Assembly (NCBI GenBank): GCA_965208775.1
Contig: OZ242360.1
Location: forward strand, 1,364,001-1,428,000
Length of the DNA stretch: 64,000 nt
Origin: JAPOVO01 sp026708165
GTDB taxonomy: Bacteria; Chloroflexota; UBA11872; VXNJ01
Reading direction: 5' to 3'
The position numbers and the translations under genes were made by a program. Shown here in pieces: positions 14,828 to 24,305 of this stretch (position 1 is its first letter; every line of letters begins with the position of its first letter). The notes below the pieces were generated by a model. That model saw only the letters and a list, made by a program, of their open reading frames with translations, was not told the DNA's origin and ran no database searches.

Positions 14828-16852
14828 ATGACTCCTTCAACAGCAGGCGCAGAGAGCCAACCACTAAGTCTGCCCGACGAGCTCGTTCTGATGCTCCTGA
14901 ACGAAGAGAGCGGCTACTTTTACCAGGTGCCCGGCTGGCACTTGAACTGCGCCGTCGTCGGGGCCGTGCTCGCGGAACTTTCACTGATTTCTCGCATCGA
15001 CACGGACATGGAATCCCTGTTCCTACTGGACTCGACAGAAACAGGCAACCCCGCTCTGGACCCCATTCTGAAGGAGATCGCCGACGAACCAACTCAACGG
15101 AACGCCCAGTACTGGATCGAGCGGCTGGCTCCACGCGCGGAGTCGATAATCGACCTGACGCTGGACCGCCTGGTGGAGATGGAAATCCTCGAATACCACG
15201 AGGGTGAGTTCTGGACGCTGGCGCGAACCGCCTGGCAGACGGAGATGTTCGGCAGCGCGGAAGGCACCGCGGCACAGTTCGTCAGGACGCGCATCGGCAA
15301 GGTCATCTTCAACAACGAGATTCCCGATCCGAGAGACGTCATCATCATCTGCCTGATCGATACATGCGACGTATTTCGCTTCATTTTCCAGCTTGAAGAA
15401 GAGGATGAGGAGCGGATCCAGTTCATTTGCAATATGGACCTGATCGGCCGGTCGATTGCCAAGGCGGTAGCTCAGAGCCTTGCCGGACCGTTGCTGCAAC
15501 GTTCCGCATTCACCAAGAAGATTCCAACCGTCCCGCTGTGGCGGTTGCTGCTCAATCCACATGCTCGAGGTGGGAACTTTCCCGCCCTTTTTGCGGATCT
15601 CACCGAAAAATACGGCCCGGTGTTCCAGATTCGCCCTCCGTTTGCGGAACCCATGATCTTTGTGGCCGGCCTCGAGGTGAACCGCTGGGTCCACAAGAGC
15701 GGGCGCAGATACCTCAGATCCAGGGACTACTTTGCGGACTTCGAGAAGGTCTATGGCGCGGCGGGAGTATTACCGTCGCTGGATGGCGCGGACCACTTCC
15801 GACTTCGCAAGTCGCTGGGGCCAGCGTATTCTCGCGGAAGACTGATGGGACAGCTGGACGAAGTCTATCGTCACGCCCGAGCATTCATGGCGGATTGGAC
15901 GGTTGGGGACGCATACTCGGCGACCAGCATGTGCCGGCGAATGGTCAACGCGCAAATCTCGGAGCTCTTCATCAGCGTTGATTCTCAGGATGTCTTTGAC
16001 GATCTGGCGAGTTACAAAGAACGGGCGCTCGGCGTTCACATCGCAAAGTTCCTGCCCAAAATCGTGATGAAGACCCCGGGGATGCGACGCCGGGCGAAAA
16101 TGCTAGACAAACTGATGGAAAGGGTCCAGATTGGGCATACGCCCGCCCAGCGGGCCGGGTGCCCGCGGGACCTTGCGGATGACCTGCTAAGCCTGCACGC
16201 GAGCGATCCGCAGTTCGTCCCGGAGTCGAACCTGCGCTTCGCATTCTCAGCCGCGCTGATTGCCAGCGTTTACCTCGGCGATATGTTCAGCTTCGTGTTG
16301 TACGCAATGGCGTCACAGCCAGATATCTACGAGAGAATCCGCGTCGAAGCCGATGCCTTGTTCGCCAATGGCGATCCCAGCGCAGAGGCGTTCAGACCAC
16401 GCGAGATCGACGTCACGCACCGCTTCCTGATGGAATGCCTGCGCATGTACCCGATAGTCCCGATGTCTATTCGGAACGTGATGAACACTTGTGTGATCGA
16501 GGACTATGAGCTGCCAGTCGGATCGCGGCTTCACATTGCACAGACGGCGACGCATTACATGGAAGACGTGTTCCCTGACCCCTTAAAGTTCGATATCGAC
16601 CGCTATTTGCCGCCTCGCAACGAGCATCACAGCGGCGGATACGCCCCGTATGGGCTGGGTACGCACAGGTGCCTTGGGACGGGGTGGGTGGAACTGCAGT
16701 TGGCGGTGAACGTGCTGATGGTCGCGCGCCACTTCACGATCGAGGTGTCCCCGGCAAACTTCGAGCTCGGGTTCAGCCCGCTACCGTCGAGCAAACCGAG
16801 CAAGAAGCTGAAGTTCCGGATTGCCGAGCAGCGGCACGAGCTGACCGTCTAA
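14828..16852 (+). CDS. GPP34 (GOLPH3-like) domain fused to cytochrome P450
   Basis: A 674-residue fusion. Residues 13 to about 220 match the GPP34 fold: LSLPDELVLMLLNEESGY, AVLAELSLISRI, TGNPALDPILKEI...YWIERL and a late helix PDPRDVIIICLIDTCDVF. GPP34 proteins dock on phospholipid membranes. The rest is a P450: ExxR at Glu536-Arg539, FDIDRYLP, and the haem loop YAPYGLGTHRCLG with Cys615. The I-helix reads LIASVYLGD; by spacing from the following Pro, the usual acid-Thr pair is Val481-Tyr482. That loss is known from atypical P450s (CYP74, CYP8A1, CYP7). The GPP34 part probably holds the enzyme at a membrane to reach a lipid substrate. Confidence 0.85.
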   Translation: MTPSTAGAESQPLSLPDELVLMLLNEESGYFYQVPGWHLNCAVVGAVLAELSLISRIDTDMESLFLLDSTETGNPALDPILKEIADEPTQRNAQYWIERLAPRAESIIDLTLDRLVEMEILEYHEGEFWTLARTAWQTEMFGSAEGTAAQFVRTRIGKVIFNNEIPDPRDVIIICLIDTCDVFRFIFQLEEEDEERIQFICNMDLIGRSIAKAVAQSLAGPLLQRSAFTKKIPTVPLWRLLLNPHARGGNFPALFADLTEKYGPVFQIRPPFAEPMIFVAGLEVNRWVHKSGRRYLRSRDYFADFEKVYGAAGVLPSLDGADHFRLRKSLGPAYSRGRLMGQLDEVYRHARAFMADWTVGDAYSATSMCRRMVNAQISELFISVDSQDVFDDLASYKERALGVHIAKFLPKIVMKTPGMRRRAKMLDKLMERVQIGHTPAQRAGCPRDLADDLLSLHASDPQFVPESNLRFAFSAALIASVYLGDMFSFVLYAMASQPDIYERIRVEADALFANGDPSAEAFRPREIDVTHRFLMECLRMYPIVPMSIRNVMNTCVIEDYELPVGSRLHIAQTATHYMEDVFPDPLKFDIDRYLPPRNEHHSGGYAPYGLGTHRCLGTGWVELQLAVNVLMVARHFTIEVSPANFELGFSPLPSSKPSKKLKFRIAEQRHELTV

Positions 16853-16863
16853 CGCACCTGAGA

Positions 16864-16884
16864 CCGCCCGGGTGACCGGGGCGG
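16864..16884. terminator. Hairpin between convergent P450 and SMT 2 genes
   Basis: CCGCCCGGG and CCGGGGCGG pair around a TGA loop with one bulge. There is no T-run. Its place between two convergent stop codons suggests a shared terminator. Confidence 0.4.
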
Positions 16885-16891
16885 AGAGAGC

Positions 16892-17956
16892 CTAGCGGGG
16901 TTTGCGAGCCAGGAAGCAGTACAACGGCGTGAAGATGCCGGCCCTGCCGCCCGCGACATAGGCGTTGGCGGTCCGATCCAGCAACCCGATAACGTCCGCG
17001 GAGCCCTTTGGGAACACTCTCAGAGCCTCGGCCAGCCTGGATATGCCGATCAGCGACTTGCGGCCTAGCGGAGTCCGGCGCAGGGCATTGCCCAGCGTGC
17101 CGTGTCGAGTCTCCATGGGCTGATACCACGGCGTGGTGGGACCGCTCTCCCCTACGGCCCGATCCCTTGCCTCAATGACCTGAAATCCGGCCGTTTCGAG
17201 TGCCCGGTTAACCTTGTCGAAGGTCGCGATATCGTTGAGCGCGATCCCGTGCATCAAATCCCTTTTCAAGGCCAGGTGCCGACTGTCGTCGGGATCGAAC
17301 CTGTCCGTCATGCACATTTCCTGACCCCAAAAGAGGGCTCCCGGTTTCAGCACGCGGTAGATCTCGGCGAACGCGCCCGCCTTGTCCGGCGCATGGCACG
17401 TAGATTCGATCGCGTATCCCCGATCGAACGTGCGGTCGGCGATGGCGCGCATGTCCATGAAGCTGCAGGCAAGGTAATCGACCATGTGGTCGAGTCCAGC
17501 CTCGGCGTTCAATGATCTCGCCTTCTCCAACTGGATTTCATTGGTATTGACACCGACGACCCTGACACCAGCCTCCCGGACGACGCGGCGCATCGGGCCG
17601 CCGATGCCGCAACCAACATCGACCACCGTCATGCCCTCGCGCAACTCCAGCTTGGCAATCATCAGCCGCTGGTGCCGGATCTTGGAGTCGGCGAGGCTTT
17701 CCCCGGGCGACAACGGTGCGAAGTGGAGGGATTCGCCCCAACCGAACACCATGAATTCGCTGCAAAGGTCGTAGTATTCCTTGACAGTTTCGGTGTGGTC
17801 GTAGCCCGTCGCGCGGGCATCCTCGGCGGCCGCCCGGCGCGTCCACCCATCGAAGCGTTCCGCGCGAAGATGGGCATCCGACCCACGATAGGCGGCCTTC
17901 AGTCCGTTGGATAGCCTGAGGAGCTGCACAACCTCCTTTGAAAAAGGGATTTGCAT
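16892..17956 (-). CDS. Sterol C-24 methyltransferase (Erg6/SMT) homologue 2
   Basis: A 354-residue paralogue of SMT 1. Corresponding blocks are VFGWGESLHFAPL (70-82), DVGCGIGGP (113-121), YAIESTCHAPD (181-191), CMTDRFDPDD and a C-terminal FTPLYCFLARKPR. Region I lacks the aromatic-acidic-aromatic start of SMT 1 (VFGWG instead of EYGWG), so its substrate or methylation step may differ. Two SMTs could perform successive methylations, as plant SMT1/SMT2 do, but this is inference. It converges with the P450 gene and lies just upstream of the exporter on the opposite side of a 190-bp gap. Confidence 0.85.
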   Translation of the reverse strand: MQIPFSKEVVQLLRLSNGLKAAYRGSDAHLRAERFDGWTRRAAAEDARATGYDHTETVKEYYDLCSEFMVFGWGESLHFAPLSPGESLADSKIRHQRLMIAKLELREGMTVVDVGCGIGGPMRRVVREAGVRVVGVNTNEIQLEKARSLNAEAGLDHMVDYLACSFMDMRAIADRTFDRGYAIESTCHAPDKAGAFAEIYRVLKPGALFWGQEMCMTDRFDPDDSRHLALKRDLMHGIALNDIATFDKVNRALETAGFQVIEARDRAVGESGPTTPWYQPMETRHGTLGNALRRTPLGRKSLIGISRLAEALRVFPKGSADVIGLLDRTANAYVAGGRAGIFTPLYCFLARKPR

Positions 17957-18147
17957 ACCTAACCCAGTGAGCAGTCCGGGGGGCGGGTGCGGAAGAGTGA
18001 TTGGCTTGTCAATAGATATGTGGCGCGGGCATCGATGCGAGCGACGCCGGGTCCACCATCATGACGTAAAGAGAGATCGTCCATCCGCAACTCTCTGAGG
18101 ATCCGCCGACATCGTCGGGCTGCTGGATTCTAAGGCCAGGGTTTCGA

Positions 18148-20619
18148 TCAGGACGTCGCCTCTTCGTGGCGCCGATACACCTCGTCGATGGCGAGATCGA
18201 GGTCGGCCCATTCACGCTCGACCATAGAGCGCAGCCGCATGTTCTGGTACGAACCCCAGATGGTCATCGCAGGCGGCACCAACACGATGGAGACGATGAG
18301 CGAGTAGGCGATCGTGATCGCCGCGGTGATGCCGAACTGCTGTGACGCGGCCAACGGCGAGAACGCCAATGCGCCGAGGCCGAGCGCCGTGGTCATGGCA
18401 GAGCCCAGCAGCGCCGATCCGGTGGTCGCGAGGGTACGCACCGCCGCTTCCTCGGGGTTGCGAAGACGGACAAACTCCTCCCGGTACCGATGGATCACAT
18501 GGATGGTGTAGTCGACGCCGATTCCGATCGAGAGCGCGGTGATGATCGACGTGATGAGCGAATAGGGGATACCGACCAGCGCCATCGTGCCCAGCACACA
18601 GATGAGCACGAAAACAATGGGACCGACGGCTACGACCGCCAAGGCGGGCTGACGCAGCGTGACCCAGAAGAAGATGGCCAGGACGGTGAGGGCCGCCGCG
18701 ATAGTCGTGGCGATCGCCTCGGTCTGCCGCTCAGTGATGGAGTCCGTGACGGTGATCGAGATGATGCTCTCCGACGTCGCCGTAATCGCGTCGTCGTCAC
18801 CAGCCCACAGTTCCTCAAGTTGCTGCTGGAGCACCTTGGTTTGGCCAGGATCGCCTCCATAGCTCTGGAACTGAAGCAGCAGCGTGTCGACGCCGCGCGG
18901 ATTGTTGATCAGCACACGACCTAACGCGGGATCCATGGCATCGAGCCTGTCGAGGATTTGCTGCATCAGCTCCGGATCGAGTTGCACGCCCGCCGAGGCT
19001 TCGCGGAAGAGAGCCGCTATTTCCGGGTCGTACTTGTCGCCCGGCTCCCCGCTGTCGGTGGTCCAGTCGCGCAACAGCAACTCATACGATGTCTGAATCG
19101 GACCAGCCGCGGTTGACGGGCGCCGGGTTTCATCGAGGAAGGCGGTTGTAAGGTCCTGCACGTTGAGCAGCGTGCGAGTCTCCGTCGCTTCGGCCCTGAT
19201 GAGCACATTGGTTATCTCGGCCGAGCCACCGACAGCAGCATCGAGGGTGTCCCAATCCGCCAACACGGCGCCGCCTCTAGGGAGGACGTCCTGGATCTTG
19301 AATTCCGATTTCAGCCCGGTGGCCGCAATTCCAAGCCCAATCGTGATCGCGGTCACGGCGAGCATGTAATACGCAGGCCAGCGGGTCACACTTCGGCCCA
19401 GAAGGCCAGCCACTCGCTCGATGCCCGGCAAAGCGTGCACGATTGGTCGGGGCGGCTTCAACTTGCCGCGCGCCTCGCGCCGCCGGTCGATGATTGTCCG
19501 GGCGGCCGGTACGAGCGTCAGCATGACGATCAGGCTCATCCCGATGCCCAGTCCCGCGACGACGCCGAAGTCGCGGACGATTTCGATGGGAGAGAACAGG
19601 CTGGCCAACATGCCCACGATGGTCGTGATGGCAGCCAGAAGCAGCGGGACCGCCACAATACGTAGTCCGATACGAATGGCCCCGCGCACATCCTCACCTT
19701 CGACACGTTGCTCGCGGTAGTGCGAGATTGTCTGAATGGCATAGTCCACGGTGAGGCCGATCACGATGATCGGCACCATCGTGGTCAGCGAGTTCGGTGG
19801 GCCGATAAGACCGAGCGCATTCGGTCCGAGCCAGCCTTCGGCACCGATAATCCAAATGATCGACGTGAGCAGTCCGCCCAGCGTCAGCCACATGTCCGAC
19901 AACGTGCGCATGAAGAGCCAGAGCAGCAACGCGATCAGCAGGAAGGCCAGGCCGATCAGAGGGCCCATCCCCGTCTCGGTGGCCTTCTTGTACTCGTCCT
20001 CGATCACAATGAACGACACGCTGCTACCGCGCAGCGGCCCTTCGGACGCGTGGGCCAGCTCGTTGATCTTTCGCTCGGCGTTCGCAAGTCGCTCGTCGCC
20101 AGTTTTGAGCAGGCGAATGTTACCGATCGCGACCCGTGTGCCGTCGGTGTCGGTGCCGGTCATAGCCGCGAGGGCCGGCTGAATCTCCGGGAGTACGCGA
20201 ACGGCATCGATTTGCGCCTGCGTTACCGACTCGAAACCGTCTACGCCGAGCACAAACTTGATCAGCGAGGAAGGCGCGATGATTGGATCGGCCGGAGCCA
20301 GGAGCTGTTGCACGGCCGGGTCGCTGGCGCTGTCGGTGATGAGGGCGTCCATCTGAGAGAGCCCGGCGGGCGTGAGTGCGTCGCCCCGGAACACGAGCGT
20401 GACAGCGCTGATCTCGCCGTGATCACCGAAGAGTTCATTTATATCCGCCATTGCGTCGGCAACGGGGCTGTCGTCGGGAAGCGTCTCAGCGGTTGTCGGG
20501 GGCGGCGCGCGGAAAGCCGCCCCTGCCGCCAGTCCAAAGGTGATGATGAACAAGACTAGAAGCGTGATCCACGGGCGAACCGTGACCAGCCGACTGAACC
20601 CGCCGAGCGTGCGGCTCAT
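18148..20619 (-). CDS. RND-superfamily lipid exporter (MMPL/HpnN, HAE3-like)
   Basis: An 823-residue RND protein with two homologous halves. Each half has one N-terminal helix (residues about 17-36 in the first), a large extracytoplasmic loop and a helix bundle. The half signatures are GLTVDYAIQTISHYREQ and GIGVDYTIHVIHRYREE. The family includes HpnN (hopanoid transport), MmpL lipid exporters and the sterol transporter BstA. Beside two SMTs, a P450 and a Rieske oxygenase, transport of a sterol- or hopanoid-like lipid is a reasonable inference. No periplasmic adaptor or outer-membrane partner is adjacent. Confidence 0.85.
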   Translation of the reverse strand: MSRTLGGFSRLVTVRPWITLLVLFIITFGLAAGAAFRAPPPTTAETLPDDSPVADAMADINELFGDHGEISAVTLVFRGDALTPAGLSQMDALITDSASDPAVQQLLAPADPIIAPSSLIKFVLGVDGFESVTQAQIDAVRVLPEIQPALAAMTGTDTDGTRVAIGNIRLLKTGDERLANAERKINELAHASEGPLRGSSVSFIVIEDEYKKATETGMGPLIGLAFLLIALLLWLFMRTLSDMWLTLGGLLTSIIWIIGAEGWLGPNALGLIGPPNSLTTMVPIIVIGLTVDYAIQTISHYREQRVEGEDVRGAIRIGLRIVAVPLLLAAITTIVGMLASLFSPIEIVRDFGVVAGLGIGMSLIVMLTLVPAARTIIDRRREARGKLKPPRPIVHALPGIERVAGLLGRSVTRWPAYYMLAVTAITIGLGIAATGLKSEFKIQDVLPRGGAVLADWDTLDAAVGGSAEITNVLIRAEATETRTLLNVQDLTTAFLDETRRPSTAAGPIQTSYELLLRDWTTDSGEPGDKYDPEIAALFREASAGVQLDPELMQQILDRLDAMDPALGRVLINNPRGVDTLLLQFQSYGGDPGQTKVLQQQLEELWAGDDDAITATSESIISITVTDSITERQTEAIATTIAAALTVLAIFFWVTLRQPALAVVAVGPIVFVLICVLGTMALVGIPYSLITSIITALSIGIGVDYTIHVIHRYREEFVRLRNPEEAAVRTLATTGSALLGSAMTTALGLGALAFSPLAASQQFGITAAITIAYSLIVSIVLVPPAMTIWGSYQNMRLRSMVEREWADLDLAIDEVYRRHEEATS

Positions 20620-21117
20620 GGCGTTTGGCTAAGCGGCGGAGTCGAGCGCGGGAGCAGGCCGGTACGGTGGAGGATGCGGGCGCTCCTAGGCACAGACGCC
20701 CAGGCACTGACGGCCGGCTTCGAGCGGAGAGACACGGCGATAACCTCGATCAGAGCCGTCCCCGATCGTTCACGGGTTCCGGATACAGACATCCAACAGC
20801 CTCCCGCAGAAAAAGCGGCATCACTTCGGCAACCGGGATGACAGTGCAATTTTTCCCGCCGGCCGAATCATTGTCAATTCGGAGTTAGCGGAGCGGAGAC
20901 AATGAAAGATGAGCGTGCGGCTCAGCGGAGCAACAACGGTCAGGCAACGCTGTGAGGCTTCCACGGATTCGGTGGCCGCCCGCTTGAGAGCGAGAGGCCG
21001 CGCTAACCGTGATTCCGGCTTGTGCATGGGATGGAAACGAAACTGTACAGTGGGAAGCTGGTCGGGCGGAAACCAAAGGGCAGTCACAAGACGCACGGAA
21101 CTGCCTGAGGAGGCGCC
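20620..21117. other. Divergent intergenic region, no gene recognised
   Basis: About 500 bases between the RND exporter (minus) and the Tat-exported protein (plus). No family-like frame, tRNA or clear repeat is seen. It must hold the promoters of both flanking genes; GAGGAGG just before 21118 is the ribosome site of the plus-strand gene. Confidence 0.5.
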
Positions 21118-23394
21118 GTGATTCGCAGGACGATGCTGAGCAGGCGGCGGCTGCTAGGTAGTGCCGCCGCACTTACGGCGGGAAGCCTGGGCTGGACTGG
21201 TTCAGTCAGGACGGCGTTCGGCGCGACGCAGATATTGCCGGCGTCGGCGGTGGAGGTGGCGGATGGCGCTTTCTTCCCCATCTTTGGCGGAGGCAGCGGC
21301 TTCTATGTCCGCGACGTAGCGGGAGGTCCGCAATTCTGGTCCTTCTACGATAGCGCAGGCGGGCACACCTGGTACGGGCCGCCGATCAGTGGCGTCTGGG
21401 AGGACTCCAACAACTGGTATCAACTGTTTGCCTGCGTGCTGTTTATTCAGTCCAAGCGCGGCGATCCGCCTACGCTGGGGCCGCTGGTCGACCTGATCGT
21501 GAACGGTCCCGCAGTCGCGGGCGGTTACTCCAACGCTACGCAGCTCGAGTTCGACGGCTGGCCGGCACACGGCCGCGGAGCAGAGGTGGACGGCGCTATC
21601 CAAGCGTTTGTGGCCGCCAACCCGGCCCTGCAAACCGGTCCGGCGCGTTCTAATGCCCGCAACGTATCCGGAACCGTGCGAAACCTTTTTGCAAACCTGG
21701 GATTGGAGAGCTCCTCGGGCGGGGTCCGACTGGGCGTGCTGGGGCAGCTTTACAGGCGATATTTCGAGGGCAAGTCAACCCGCCTGCCCGCCGCAGCCGT
21801 GGAGCCCGAGACGCTGGACCTGCGCATACCCGGCCCACTGACTTTCGACGACCTACCCGGAGACCTGAGCGGCCTCGACCGCGGATTTGGCTGCACGCTG
21901 GCCAGCGAGGAGGGACCGGAAGCAGGCATAGCCCACATGGACGCGCTCGGGCTCTGGTGGGACCGCGAGCAGTTCATCTGGAATGCGATGCAGCATGGCT
22001 ACAGCGAGGCGGCGCTGCCCACTATCGCCACGGACCGTAATTTCCGCGTGAGCCGCGAAGTCATCGGGCTGCTGCAGTTCACTCCGGCCTACGCGGGCGG
22101 TGGGGCGGAACACCCTGCCAAATACAATCCGCCCAGCGGGCTGGAGCTACCGGCCAGCGATCCAGCAAACCACTACGGGCGCTTTGTCCACGGCGTGGTC
22201 TCGAGCCGGCGGCCGCTGCCGGAGACCCCCTCCGAGTCGGCTTCGGGGCTGAACCCTATCTCACGCTGGATAGCGGCGAACGAACCGGACATATGTCGAC
22301 CCGTGATGCCAGGCTACGCCTGGGGTGGAGAAGCTCACCAGCGCTGGATAGCGCGCACCGATGGAGAGGGCGAGGCGCTGTCGGGCGAGATTGACGAAAG
22401 CCAGAGACGGCAACTGCTCTACCGGCTGGTACAGGTTGCCCACGACTCGATGAGCAGCGCCGATCCGGCGGCGCGTCTGATCTTCCCGTCCCTGGGCTTA
22501 GTGGACGCCGCGTGCGACAACACGCCCAGAGGGATGCAGTTCTGGGACGGCTGGGTGGAGTTTCTGGCCGGACAGCTGGACCGCGAGGCACTGGTCGCAT
22601 CGAACTTCTTCTTCCATGACGTGTCACTGGCTCTCCACAAGGAGCCGGAGCGGGTCTATGAAGTCGTTGGGAACTATCGCGAGGCGCTGGACAGGCTCTC
22701 CGACAGCGTGGGCGCCCCCGATCCGCTGGCGGGAAACCGGCAGGTGATCGTGATCGAGACCGGGCTGCAGGATGATCCCGGACTTTGCGCGTTCTTCGAC
22801 GAAGCGGACAAGGCGCATTTCATCATCCAGTCGATGGCGAACGCATTTGCGGCCGGCGCGGACGAGATAGCGCTGCATAAGCTGGTGGACTACCCGCTAT
22901 ACGCGGACTCGGGCCGCGCGGCGCGCGCCGCCGTGCGCTACCTGGCGCACGTTGACCGCCAGCATCCGCAGCGCCGCAAGCTTCCGGACGTGGGCGGGGA
23001 GCGGGCGGCCCACGCGTATGCCGGACCGGTCCGGATAGACCTACCGGGGCCCGGGTTCGTGACCAGCGTTTTCTACAATCGCGGGCGCGAGCCAGTGGAG
23101 CTAGAACTCAGTTTCGAGCCATCCAAGAGTCAACCGGCGGGCGCCATCCACCTATCCGACCAAGTTGGCAACGAGCGCATGCTGGAAGTCGGTTCGCACG
23201 TGCTCAGACTGGAGGCGCCGCGCAAGACGTTCAACGCCTATGGCAAGAACTGGGCCTGGGTAGGCGGCGGTACGCACCTACTGCGCTACTCGGAATCGCT
23301 AACGCTGGCGACGGATCCGCCGATACCGGAGCGAGTTCAATACCGGAACATTCCGGCTCAGGACGGCGCTCCGACGGCGGGAACCTGCCAGTAG
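21118..23394 (+). CDS. Tat-exported glycoside hydrolase-like (clan A barrel) protein
   Basis: A 758-residue exported protein starting at GTG. Residues 8-30 form a twin-arginine signal (LSRRRLLGSAAALTAGSLG), followed by an Ala-x-Ala-like site. Residues about 50-110 are an aromatic/glycine module (FYVRDVAGGPQFW, WYGPPISGVW, NNWYQLFACVLF) common in extracellular Chloroflexi proteins. The centre resembles a clan GH-A barrel, with NEPD (388-391) as possible acid/base and IETG (Glu547) as possible nucleophile. The spacing fits, but the match is weak; the end is a beta-rich domain. Export is well supported, glycosidase activity only suggested. Confidence 0.6.
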   Translation: MIRRTMLSRRRLLGSAAALTAGSLGWTGSVRTAFGATQILPASAVEVADGAFFPIFGGGSGFYVRDVAGGPQFWSFYDSAGGHTWYGPPISGVWEDSNNWYQLFACVLFIQSKRGDPPTLGPLVDLIVNGPAVAGGYSNATQLEFDGWPAHGRGAEVDGAIQAFVAANPALQTGPARSNARNVSGTVRNLFANLGLESSSGGVRLGVLGQLYRRYFEGKSTRLPAAAVEPETLDLRIPGPLTFDDLPGDLSGLDRGFGCTLASEEGPEAGIAHMDALGLWWDREQFIWNAMQHGYSEAALPTIATDRNFRVSREVIGLLQFTPAYAGGGAEHPAKYNPPSGLELPASDPANHYGRFVHGVVSSRRPLPETPSESASGLNPISRWIAANEPDICRPVMPGYAWGGEAHQRWIARTDGEGEALSGEIDESQRRQLLYRLVQVAHDSMSSADPAARLIFPSLGLVDAACDNTPRGMQFWDGWVEFLAGQLDREALVASNFFFHDVSLALHKEPERVYEVVGNYREALDRLSDSVGAPDPLAGNRQVIVIETGLQDDPGLCAFFDEADKAHFIIQSMANAFAAGADEIALHKLVDYPLYADSGRAARAAVRYLAHVDRQHPQRRKLPDVGGERAAHAYAGPVRIDLPGPGFVTSVFYNRGREPVELELSFEPSKSQPAGAIHLSDQVGNERMLEVGSHVLRLEAPRKTFNAYGKNWAWVGGGTHLLRYSESLTLATDPPIPERVQYRNIPAQDGAPTAGTCQ

Positions 23395-23516
23395 GCCGGA
23401 CGGCTCGAACTGGCGTGGGGCGTTGAGCAAGCGGGCAGGTTTAGCCGCCATCTTCTATCTCGCTGTTCCAATTGGCGCTGAATCCACGACAAAGCGGGAG
23501 GATCGATCCGCGTCAG

Positions 23517-24305
23517 CTAGTCCCATCGAAACAGCCGGACGGCGACGGCGACGCAGACCGCCGCCAGCACTACCAGATAGACAAAGGAGAACCAGATGGG
23601 TGAGCCGATAGTGGTCTCCACCTCCCAGGTGCCACCCAGCCAGAGGAACGTGAGCAGGTCATAGGAGTGCGTTAGCGGCAGCCAGTCACCCACCATGCGG
23701 AGCGCGGCGGGGAACGTCTCCCTTGGACCGAACGACCCGCTCAACACGTACATCGGCGCGAACACCACAAACCCCAGCCCCAAGGCCGTTCGGACGTTGC
23801 GGATGCGGGCGGTGACAGCGGCCCCCAGAGCGGCGAATGCCATGTACGAGACCAATATCGCCAGCGCCACCAGCGCCGCGTTGCCCGCGAAGCGTATGTC
23901 GAATACGCCCCATCCCACGACGAGCATGAGAGCCAATGACGCAGCTATGACCGCCGCGCCGACCGCCAACGGGGCGACTATGAGCATGTAGGACGGCATG
24001 GGCGTAACCCTGTAACGTCGAAACACCCCGTGCTGACGAAACGCCACCAGCGCCTGTGGCAACGAGACGATACCGAAGATCGCAGTCACCCAAGCGATGT
24101 TGCCCGCAAGCAAAACATCTCTTACATGGAACATCTCGACGACGCCCGCGTCCCTGTCCACCGGAATCTCGACGCCGCCGACCGAGAATCCCAATGCCAG
24201 GAAGATCGCCAACGGCAATATCACCGACGTGAACACGGCGGCAGGCTCGCGCGCCACGAGAAGCAGCTCCGTGTGGATCAGCCGACCAAGAGCGGTAGAG
24301 TTCAT
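23517..24305 (-). CDS. ABC-2 type transporter permease
   Basis: A 262-residue protein with six hydrophobic segments and the ABC-2 layout: an N-terminal helix (VFTSVILPLAIFLALGFSV), an extracytoplasmic loop, a central VFRRYRVTPMPSYMLI cytoplasmic linker and the VLSGSFGPRETFPAALRMVGDWLPLTHSYDLL re-entrant region. Its start codon overlaps the ATPase stop by four bases, so the two form one export complex. Substrate unknown; ABC-2 pumps move drugs, polysaccharides or peptides. Confidence 0.85.
   Translation of the reverse strand: MNSTALGRLIHTELLLVAREPAAVFTSVILPLAIFLALGFSVGGVEIPVDRDAGVVEMFHVRDVLLAGNIAWVTAIFGIVSLPQALVAFRQHGVFRRYRVTPMPSYMLIVAPLAVGAAVIAASLALMLVVGWGVFDIRFAGNAALVALAILVSYMAFAALGAAVTARIRNVRTALGLGFVVFAPMYVLSGSFGPRETFPAALRMVGDWLPLTHSYDLLTFLWLGGTWEVETTIGSPIWFSFVYLVVLAAVCVAVAVRLFRWD

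Noticed and set aside
13819..15207. 462-codon plus-strand frame
   Set aside because: Mostly antisense to the Rieske oxygenase, whose motifs are unambiguous, and running into the P450 start; no family resemblance.
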